Shown here piece by piece: positions 16,971-24,588 of a stretch of 64,000 nucleotides of DNA (positions within the stretch are counted from its first letter, which is position 1; each line of letters begins with the position of its first letter). The translations under genes and the position numbers were made by a program. The DNA is from Candidatus Rifleibacteriota bacterium (GTDB taxonomy: Bacteria > Muiribacteriota > Ozemobacteria > Ozemobacterales > Ozemobacteraceae): contig CAJOND010000022.1 of NCBI GenBank assembly GCA_905236675.1, positions 62,001 through 126,000 on the forward strand, given 5' to 3'. The notes under the pieces were generated by a model, which was not told where the DNA came from, did no database searches, and worked only from the letters and a program-made list of their open reading frames with translations.

Positions 16971-19900
16971 ATGGCAAGGTTACGTTCTGAAATATTCAAT
17001 ATAATTCTCATAATACTTATATTTGTCATTCCTCTATTGGCAATAGATTTAAGTTATTATTTTATTTCAAATATCAATTACGATTTATCTATAAAAAATC
17101 AGAAGAAAAAAGCTATACATGAAGCAGAAACTTTAGCCGTAGAAGGAAACTTCAGTATTGAATTTGCTATGCATTTTCAAGACTTTTTAAAAAAGATTCA
17201 AAATATTGATAATATTTCCAATTTAGATGATTCTTCTCTAGCTAACAACTTTGAACAAATTTCGAATAAAATATTTGAAAAACCTTTTCCCAACTATAAC
17301 CTCTATGTTTTTAAAATATCAGGAGAGAAAAGACAAACAAATCTAGTTTATTGCAATAAAGAGCTAAAAGGTAAAAGAGCTTTATGTCTTGACTTTGAAT
17401 ATCTTTATAGACTTAGTATTGGTGAAAAAGCAAAAAATATCCCTATTAACCCAAAGATAGTAAAAGCTTTATTAGGTGATTATACCGACATAAATACAGT
17501 AGCTTTTGAATCAAGAGGAATTACTACTAATACCAACGGATTACATAATAACTCCTGGTTTATCTGGGATTATACAGAAGTTGCTGACAATACAGTTTTC
17601 GGAGCCATACTAGTTTGTGATGAAATGGATGATTATGCCCTTTATGGGAGATTATTAGCACTAAAGAGACTAAAATCCAGGAATAATGCTATAGGAGCTT
17701 TTATTCCAATTTATAAAGACTACGGTGAAGCTAATATTCCACCACCTTTAGACAAATCTGATACTTTTAAAAACTGGGCTAATTCATTAACAATACAAAA
17801 TCCCAATGAATTAGAAAAATGGTTAATAGATTCATTGCCTCAAAGTGTTTCATTAGGCAATTATTCTGCTTTTTGTCATTTCGATCGTAGCGACACTCAT
17901 ATTGCAATAATACTAGTAAAATCAATAACGAAATTATTTTGTCCTAAATGGCTACTTTCAATAAACTTATTAACCTTTTCTGGCTTGATTATTATTCTAT
18001 ACTGTGGTTTTGTCTTAAAAAGCTGGCCACAGTTAAATTTGAAAATCAGATTTACATTATCCTATATCCTTGCTTCAGTTATTCCTTTAAGTTTATTATC
18101 TGTTACAGCTTACGCTTATTTGCTTCAATATGAAAACACCAAAGCAGAAGAAGCAAGTAATGATCTCCAATTGTCAATAAAAGCCTTTGATGAGAATAAA
18201 TTAACCAAAATAAAAGAGTATAGAGTAGCTTTTTCAAAAGCCGTCAATGATGAAATCCTTAAAGAATTACTAACCTCAAATAATCCAAATGAAGAAAAAA
18301 TTACAGATAGAGTTGTAGAAATATTTGAAAAATCTGATCCACAAAACCCTTTACCTATACTGGGCGCAAAAATTTACAATGAAGCAGGTGAAGGAGCATT
18401 TTCTAAAGGATCTGCTACTACTCACTCCGATATTCAAAACTTTTTTGATTCTTTTAGTTCTATGCAGGTTGACATACTAAGATCAGAAATACTAAGAGAT
18501 GACCCAAAAGCAAAATTAGAAGAGTATAAAGCTAATATAGAAAATACATTTGCAGGTAATGCTTATAAAAATATATCTGGAAGAGACCCTAAGGAAGATT
18601 TGAACAAACATTTTGCTACTCCATTACCAAGAAAAAATGGAGATTTTTGCAGTTATCACATATTTAATACAATAAAAATCAATGGTAAAACAAAATACAT
18701 GCTTCTTGTAGCATGGAACGATGATTCCTTAGATGATGATATAATACAAAAATCATTTTATAACTATGCAACAAAAAAATTAAATCAGAATTTCATAGCT
18801 TTTAGAATAAAAGGTCAAAAAATAGATTCTGTTGGCAAAAAATCAAGACATTCACCAGAAATAATACTAAATAATACAGGAGAATTTGCAAAACAAGCAT
18901 CTTATTTTAAGAAAACAGATACTTTTATTCATGATGATAAAATAATTGTTGTTAAACCAGCTTTAAACTTTAGTAAAATTGTATTTGTCGGCTGGATAGA
19001 CAAAATAATAATTACGAAAGATGTTTTCGAAAGAGAACTAATCTTTATAATATTAATTATTATCTCTTTGCTCACCCTTTGGATATGCAGTTTGCGTTCT
19101 GCTTCAGTATTTTTAAGACCAGTATCTACTTTAAAAAAAGCTTTAGACGAAGTTTCTTCAGGTAATTTAAATATTGGCTTTCAAAACGTCACCAATGATG
19201 AATTAGGTAATCTGACTGAAGAATTCGACAAAATGATTGGAGAACTCAGAGAAAAAGAGCGAATATCGAAGCTTATTTCAGATCAAGCAGTTCAAGCGCT
19301 GCAAAAAAATAGCAGTGGTCTATTAAACGATACAGAAACCTTCAAAGGAGTTGCACTAGTATCTGACATACGTAATTTTACTGGAATGAGTGAGAAATAT
19401 GATCCAGAAATAATAACAGAACTTCTAAACAATCATTTTGCAGAAATGGCAAAGATTATTTCATTAAATGGCGGTTTGATTTATAAATTTATTGGCGATG
19501 CAATAGAAGCAGTATTCCCAGAAAAAACCGAATATGAGCAACCTGCAACAGAAAGAGCATTTAAAGCTGGCTGTATGATGATAATGAAGCTAGCCCAGAT
19601 TAATAACAGAAGAAAAAAAATTGATTTGTTTACCTACCGAATTGGTGTCGGTCTCTGTTACGGAACATTGTATTCAGGTTCCGTAGGGAGTTTAGAGACA
19701 AGACTAGACTACTCTATTATTGGAGATTGTTTAGAAAAAGCAGCTAAATTTGAAGCTCTATCGATTCAAAATCCTGATTTTCCATTAGTTATCGGTGAAA
19801 ATATAGCAGAAAAAATGGCTAGATATGGATTAGGATTCCGCAAAATAGACAGCAAGAATCAAGATTTTTCAGTTTATACATTTAATGAAATTACAAATTC

Positions 19901-22900
19901 AAAAGATGCATCTTTACCAACCTTTGATTTTAAATTTGTTGAACCAGAAGTCAAAGAAGAGAAAGCTAAAGAAAATATAAAACTATTTTCTATTTTAGAT
20001 AACACTTCTTTCTATAAAAAACGTAAAGATTCATACTCATACTGTTTTTTAATACTGTTTTTTTCTATATTTATTACATTAGGAATAAATGTAATTTATT
20101 TCAATTATAATTCCAATTTGGCATTGGAATCTGAAAATCTGTCCGTACGTTTAATAGAACAATTAAAATGTGATGAAGTATTAAAATCCTGTTTTGAAAC
20201 TCTATGTTTCGATTTCTATGAAGAAATATATAAAGCTTTAAATTCCGATGATAATAAATCAGAAACATTCAAACAAAAAATTGAGAAGATTGCCAAAAAA
20301 TACGAAAGACTTCAATGTCCGATTCCAAAGTATTATTGTCTATTATACAGTAATGATGATAAGGACAATACAAATGAAGTAAATAAAGGATTTGATAATG
20401 TTGGTAATATTATCAAAAAATTTGCTATAGCCTTAAAAAATGATTCTGAAAATGAAGCAAACGAAACAATTAAAATCTTAACGGGACCTGAAACAAGAAA
20501 ATTTGATATGGTATCGTCTCATTATAGACGATCATCAATGGCAAAAATTAACAATGAGGAACTGTTAATTGATACAGATAAAATACATAGTAAAAACGAA
20601 AAAGAAATAATTGCCTATATTTTTTGCGGAATGCCCAAAAATATAAATCCCAAACTTTTGTCTTATTATTATACTCTTCTAGCTGGCAAACAATCCTATC
20701 TATCTATAAAAAATCAATATGGAGTATATTTCTCTCCAGATTTTCCAGAGGAAGAAAAAAAGAATATTTTAAATCCTTCAAAATTAAATTATCTCACCCA
20801 AAAAGGTTATAAAATAATACCAATAGAAATAAACAACGAAAACAGCACTGTTTATATTATTTCTAAAGACTTATACAACAACTATTGTCCTTTAATAACA
20901 TTAAATGTATTTAGTTTTACTGCTTCAATTCTTTTATTAGGACTAATATTCTGGATAGCTGGGAAAAGTTCTATTTTCGGCAGTAATTCAATAGTTGCTA
21001 AATTAAGAAAAGATATTGTTATTTCTGCTTTATTTCCACTATTAGCTGTTTGTTTAGTGTCTTATCTTTTTGTTAATGAAGATTCTAATGTAAAAAAAGG
21101 TGAATTAAACCTAAACCTAAATAAATTGATGGATGAAATAGAGACAAAAGAATATTATTATCAACCTTTTTGTGAAAATATACTAAAAAATTTACCTCAT
21201 CAAAAGGAATTCAATAATTATATTCAAGAATTAAATAACAGTGATGATGAAAAAAGACAAGATATAAGCAAAAATTTCAGGAATTATTTATTAGAAAAAG
21301 TAATGAATCGAAGGTATCAAAACCTTGACACCTTTTGTACCATTAAAGAAATGATTATTATAAGTAAAAATGGATGGATACTTGAGGCAAAAGAGCCAAA
21401 TAAAAACAGTAAAGATACTTCTGAGACAACAAAAGACACAGAGGCAGAAAACAAAAGGGATGACATAAGCGAATTTGCTTACTTTTTATCAAAAGTTTTT
21501 AAAACAATATATTTTAAAACTTCAGATATAGAAATAGACAAAGTTGATACTAAAAATTTTGAAGGTGAAGAAATAATTGATAAAATGCTTAAAACATTAG
21601 CTACCACATATGGTGACGAATTTTCTATAAAATTAGCTAATTTTCCAAACTCTTTGATGGTAATTGTAAATTCTTTCTCCTCTGCCGGTTATTTTATTGG
21701 AACTTTTCCAGACAGAAAAAAACCAGAATATATAGTGATTTCATTCATATTCTTTGAACTAGATTTCAAATCACACATCTGTAGCCTTAAAAATAATAAC
21801 CCCCCATATGAACAACATTTGGCTTCGGGAGCAACAGGAAGCGGAACATATTCTTTTTACTCACCCAATATTAGTGTTGGTGAATATTTTTTCTATAATG
21901 GAGATAAATTCTTTAATCCGAAAGAAAATTTAAAAACAGTTAAGGAATTGGGATTAATATCTTCTTGGATAAACACAAGCTTTGTTCCTGTTTCAAGAAA
22001 AGTTGACATTAACGGAAGTCATTTTTTAGAAGCAAGACAAGGGTATCACGCAAAAGACACTGTATATGCTGCCTTAGCTTCAGAATACCCTATAAAAGAA
22101 AACTCTATTAAGTTAATAAAAACAATTATAAGTATTTTAGTTTTTTCTCTATTAATGATTTTACTAATTGCTCAAAGTATTATTTCAGATTTGCTAGAAC
22201 CAATAAAACAACTTGTAAAAGGAGCTGTAGCAGCTTCTAAAGGGAAATACAAATTCAGAACTAATTTTAAACGAAAAGACGAACTTGGTGCTTTATGTCG
22301 CTCTTTTGATCAAATGATGAAAGGTCTGGAAGAAAAACAACTAATGAATAGAATGATTTCTAAATCAGCTCTTGAAGTAACTTCTAATCTTTCTGAAATA
22401 GGTAGCAAAAAAGTTGATGTTGCACTGCTTTATGTTACAGTTCCTGATTTTTACAAAATCATGAAAGAAACTCAACCATTCGAATTATTTACTAAGCTTC
22501 GAAAACAAATAGCAATTATTTCAGAAATTGCAATTAATAATGGTGGCGATATAGATAAAATTATGGGAGAAAAAATGCTTATTGCCTTCCATTCAGGAAA
22601 TAAAACTCCCGAAGAAGTGGCTGTAGATTCTGCTAAGGTAGCCTATTTAATAGAAAGTTGCGATAAGTTATATTTTAAAGTTTCTGTTGGAGTAAACTAC
22701 GGTAAGGTCATTTCTGGTTACTTAGGAGTTGGTGAAAAACGCGATTTTACAATTATTGGTGATCCAGTAAACGTTGCTGCCCGTATTGCTGTATTTGCCG
22801 AAAAGCTTGATTCAAATCGACTTGTTGTTTCAGAACAGGTAAAAAATCTTATTAAAAAAGAAATTAAAACAGAAGAATACGGCGAAGTTCTTTTCAAAGG

Positions 22901-22943
22901 AAAAACTCAACCATCTACTGTTTATCGTATTATTTCTTCATAA
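16971..22943 (+). CDS. Giant two-headed class III adenylate cyclase with duplicated sensor-HAMP-cyclase modules
   Basis: A 1990-residue protein made of two similar halves. Each half has a membrane helix (about 7-28; 1020-1045), an extracytoplasmic domain, two closely spaced helices (about 326-350 and 356-382; 1308-1331 and 1349-1369), a second extracytoplasmic domain, a helix (about 688-708; 1715-1740), a HAMP domain (about 712-760; 1742-1795) and a class III cyclase domain (about 790-965; 1810-1985). Domain 1 has metal Asp D799 and D843 with adenine-type K839, but E922 and K926 replace the transition-state Asn and Arg. Domain 2 has K1863, T1927, N1934 and R1938 intact, but T1823 and E1867 replace the metal Asp residues. 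One composite active site is therefore complete. Lysine at the purine-specifying position argues for ATP, not GTP. No good ribosome site precedes ATG 16971. The gene stands alone. Confidence 0.9.
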   Translation: MARLRSEIFNIILIILIFVIPLLAIDLSYYFISNINYDLSIKNQKKKAIHEAETLAVEGNFSIEFAMHFQDFLKKIQNIDNISNLDDSSLANNFEQISNKIFEKPFPNYNLYVFKISGEKRQTNLVYCNKELKGKRALCLDFEYLYRLSIGEKAKNIPINPKIVKALLGDYTDINTVAFESRGITTNTNGLHNNSWFIWDYTEVADNTVFGAILVCDEMDDYALYGRLLALKRLKSRNNAIGAFIPIYKDYGEANIPPPLDKSDTFKNWANSLTIQNPNELEKWLIDSLPQSVSLGNYSAFCHFDRSDTHIAIILVKSITKLFCPKWLLSINLLTFSGLIIILYCGFVLKSWPQLNLKIRFTLSYILASVIPLSLLSVTAYAYLLQYENTKAEEASNDLQLSIKAFDENKLTKIKEYRVAFSKAVNDEILKELLTSNNPNEEKITDRVVEIFEKSDPQNPLPILGAKIYNEAGEGAFSKGSATTHSDIQNFFDSFSSMQVDILRSEILRDDPKAKLEEYKANIENTFAGNAYKNISGRDPKEDLNKHFATPLPRKNGDFCSYHIFNTIKINGKTKYMLLVAWNDDSLDDDIIQKSFYNYATKKLNQNFIAFRIKGQKIDSVGKKSRHSPEIILNNTGEFAKQASYFKKTDTFIHDDKIIVVKPALNFSKIVFVGWIDKIIITKDVFERELIFIILIIISLLTLWICSLRSASVFLRPVSTLKKALDEVSSGNLNIGFQNVTNDELGNLTEEFDKMIGELREKERISKLISDQAVQALQKNSSGLLNDTETFKGVALVSDIRNFTGMSEKYDPEIITELLNNHFAEMAKIISLNGGLIYKFIGDAIEAVFPEKTEYEQPATERAFKAGCMMIMKLAQINNRRKKIDLFTYRIGVGLCYGTLYSGSVGSLETRLDYSIIGDCLEKAAKFEALSIQNPDFPLVIGENIAEKMARYGLGFRKIDSKNQDFSVYTFNEITNSKDASLPTFDFKFVEPEVKEEKAKENIKLFSILDNTSFYKKRKDSYSYCFLILFFSIFITLGINVIYFNYNSNLALESENLSVRLIEQLKCDEVLKSCFETLCFDFYEEIYKALNSDDNKSETFKQKIEKIAKKYERLQCPIPKYYCLLYSNDDKDNTNEVNKGFDNVGNIIKKFAIALKNDSENEANETIKILTGPETRKFDMVSSHYRRSSMAKINNEELLIDTDKIHSKNEKEIIAYIFCGMPKNINPKLLSYYYTLLAGKQSYLSIKNQYGVYFSPDFPEEEKKNILNPSKLNYLTQKGYKIIPIEINNENSTVYIISKDLYNNYCPLITLNVFSFTASILLLGLIFWIAGKSSIFGSNSIVAKLRKDIVISALFPLLAVCLVSYLFVNEDSNVKKGELNLNLNKLMDEIETKEYYYQPFCENILKNLPHQKEFNNYIQELNNSDDEKRQDISKNFRNYLLEKVMNRRYQNLDTFCTIKEMIIISKNGWILEAKEPNKNSKDTSETTKDTEAENKRDDISEFAYFLSKVFKTIYFKTSDIEIDKVDTKNFEGEEIIDKMLKTLATTYGDEFSIKLANFPNSLMVIVNSFSSAGYFIGTFPDRKKPEYIVISFIFFELDFKSHICSLKNNNPPYEQHLASGATGSGTYSFYSPNISVGEYFFYNGDKFFNPKENLKTVKELGLISSWINTSFVPVSRKVDINGSHFLEARQGYHAKDTVYAALASEYPIKENSIKLIKTIISILVFSLLMILLIAQSIISDLLEPIKQLVKGAVAASKGKYKFRTNFKRKDELGALCRSFDQMMKGLEEKQLMNRMISKSALEVTSNLSEIGSKKVDVALLYVTVPDFYKIMKETQPFELFTKLRKQIAIISEIAINNGGDIDKIMGEKMLIAFHSGNKTPEEVAVDSAKVAYLIESCDKLYFKVSVGVNYGKVISGYLGVGEKRDFTIIGDPVNVAARIAVFAEKLDSNRLVVSEQVKNLIKKEIKTEEYGEVLFKGKTQPSTVYRIISS

Positions 22944-22979
22944 ATTGATTAAAAAACAATCTTGTGATTTATAAAATTT

Positions 22980-23615
22980 TTAACTAATAGCTTTATTTAA
23001 AAGAGTTAAATATTCATCACGAGATATTTCAATTGCCCCAAGTCTACGGGTGTGACTATTAATTACCTGAGAATCAAATAAAATAAAACCATTTTCGGCT
23101 AAAAAACTCATTAAAAACTTAAGAGAAAAAGTTGAAGCATTGGTTTTAGTATGATACATGGATTCACCAGCAAAAAATTTCTTTAAAGCCAGTCCATAAA
23201 CCCCGCCTACAAGTTCGCCTTCAAACCAGGCCTCACAACTATGAGCAATACCTAATCTATGCATTTCGCGGTAAGCTTCGATAAAATTTTCGTCAATCCA
23301 GGATTCTTCCCTACCCTTCGATGGTTTCGCACATCCTCTTATAACCGATTCAAAATCTTTATCAAAAGTGAAGGTCATTTTTGTATTTCTATATGCTCTT
23401 TCCATTCTTGGTGATAATTTGAAATCAGAAGGAATAAATATGGCTCTAGGATTTGGTGACCACCAAGTTACATATGGAGTAGAAGTCCAAGGGAAAATTC
23501 CTTGAGTATATGCAGTTATCAGCATATCAGGCTTCATATCTCCACCGACAGCAACTAAACCTTCATCGTCTGCATATCTTGGATTCGGAAAAACTATATT
23601 TCTAAAATTATACAT
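22980..23615 (-). CDS. aat: Leucyl/phenylalanyl-tRNA--protein transferase
   Basis: The N-end rule enzyme that moves Leu or Phe from tRNA onto proteins with N-terminal Arg or Lys, marking them for ClpAP. The protein has 211 residues, close to the usual length. Family motifs present are FPNPRYADDEGLVAVGGD, GIFPWTS, WWSPNPRAIF, HSCEAWFEGELVGGVYGLALKKFFAGESMY and FDSQVINSHTRRLGAIEISRDEY. It is cytoplasmic. It is convergent with the giant cyclase gene (36 bases between) and divergent from the next gene. No clp genes lie nearby. Confidence 0.95.
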   Translation of the reverse strand: MYNFRNIVFPNPRYADDEGLVAVGGDMKPDMLITAYTQGIFPWTSTPYVTWWSPNPRAIFIPSDFKLSPRMERAYRNTKMTFTFDKDFESVIRGCAKPSKGREESWIDENFIEAYREMHRLGIAHSCEAWFEGELVGGVYGLALKKFFAGESMYHTKTNASTFSLKFLMSFLAENGFILFDSQVINSHTRRLGAIEISRDEYLTLLNKAIS

Positions 23616-23696
23616 AAGATTAACATACTATCATAAAAACTTAATTAAGCTTTAAATTAAATTATTAATTATTTACAATTTGTCTAATGTATATTC

Positions 23697-23725
23697 TTGA
23701 CAAATAACGCTAAAAGGGGCATAAG
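23697..23725 (+). promoter_or_regulatory. Putative sigma-70 promoter for the acidic secreted protein
   Basis: TTGACA at 23697-23702, a 17-base spacer, then CATAAG at 23720-23725. The -35 is perfect and the -10 matches four of six. It lies about 42 bases upstream of the start at 23767. Confidence 0.55.
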
Positions 23726-23766
23726 TTAAAGTAGGAATCTTTAATTTTATATAAAAGGATTTATTA

Positions 23767-24396
23767 ATGAAAACAAGTTTTACCAATATTGTTGCAGGTT
23801 GTTTGATTATGCTTGGGGCAGCTCAAGTAGGTGCTACTACAGTTACAGGAACCATCATGGTTCAAAGAGATGCAAGCCGAAGTATTACAGGTGCATATTT
23901 GGTAACAGAAAAGAAAGACTCACAGGGTAAAAATATTGCATTAGTTCTTGCTATGGATGAAAATGGCAAATCGATTGCACAGCAGTATGAAAATAAACAA
24001 ATAAAAATAGATGGAACTATTCAAGGGAAAAATCTTACTGCTAATGAATGGAAAGAAGTAAAAGACACTTCATACAATAATAGTTCTTCTTATAGAGATG
24101 AACCCAGACGTGAACGTGAAGAAAGTTATGAAGATTCTGACAGTGAAGAAGTAGAAGAAGATGATGAAGATGGTGAAAGCAAGAAAAAAACATCAAAATC
24201 TAAAAAAGGAAAACCCAAGAAAAAATCTTCTGATGATGAAGACGAAGAAGAAGAATCTGAAGATTCAGACGAAAGTTCTGATGACGAAGAAGTAGAAGAA
24301 TCTGAAGAATCAAATGATGATGATGCAGATAAAGAAGAAAAGGAAGAGGAAGAAGAAGAAGAAGAAGAAGAAGAAGAAAAAGAAGAAGAAGAATAA
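23767..24396 (+). CDS. Exported protein with long acidic Ser/Asp/Glu tail
   Basis: A 209-residue protein with a signal peptide (KTSFTNIVAGCLIMLGAAQVGA, likely cleaved before TTVTG). Residues about 25-95 form a small beta-rich domain (VTGTIMVQRDASRSITGAYLVTE, KQIKIDGTIQGKNLTANEWKEV) resembling an OB-like or short-barrel fold, but I do not recognise a named family. From about residue 115 the protein becomes almost entirely Glu, Asp, Ser and Lys, ending in a run of Glu encoded by a GAA microsatellite at about 24346-24395. Such a tail would be unstructured and could bind cations or basic surfaces. The gene has its own promoter and terminator. Function unknown. Confidence 0.8.
   Translation: MKTSFTNIVAGCLIMLGAAQVGATTVTGTIMVQRDASRSITGAYLVTEKKDSQGKNIALVLAMDENGKSIAQQYENKQIKIDGTIQGKNLTANEWKEVKDTSYNNSSSYRDEPRREREESYEDSDSEEVEEDDEDGESKKKTSKSKKGKPKKKSSDDEDEEEESEDSDESSDDEEVEESEESNDDDADKEEKEEEEEEEEEEEEKEEEE
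24346..24395 (+). repeat. GAA trinucleotide microsatellite within the acidic protein
   Basis: Almost uninterrupted GAA/GAG codons occupy the last 50 bases of the gene, with one AAA interruption. Length changes by slippage in threes would alter the Glu tail without breaking the frame. Confidence 0.75.
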
Positions 24397-24432
24397 TTAA
24401 TATATTTTTTATAAATATAAAATTTATACAAG

Positions 24433-24468
24433 AAACCTTGCTATAAAAATAATTAGCAAGGTTTTTTG
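24433..24468 (+). terminator. Intrinsic terminator after the acidic protein gene
   Basis: AAACCTTGCTA pairs with TAGCAAGGTTT across an AT-rich loop and is followed by T bases. Confidence 0.85.
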
Positions 24469-24531
24469 TATATAAAGAAGAACAAATATTCCAAATCAAA
24501 TTGAACCTATAACTTATTTCAATGTTATAAT

Positions 24532-24559
24532 TTGACTTTTAATATAGTTATGATAGAAT
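24532..24559 (+). promoter_or_regulatory. Promoter of the TolC-fusion gene
   Basis: TTGACT at 24532-24537, a 16-base spacer, then TAGAAT at 24554-24559 with a TG one base upstream (extended -10). It lies 30 bases before the ATG at 24589. Confidence 0.65.
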
Positions 24560-24588
24560 CAGTGCAAATATTATCCTAGGATTAAAAA

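Noticed and set aside
24126-24499. Ser-rich and Leu-rich minus-strand frames opposite the acidic protein
   Set aside because: They are the complement of GAA/GAT repeats and have no ribosome site; the plus-strand gene with a signal peptide explains the region.
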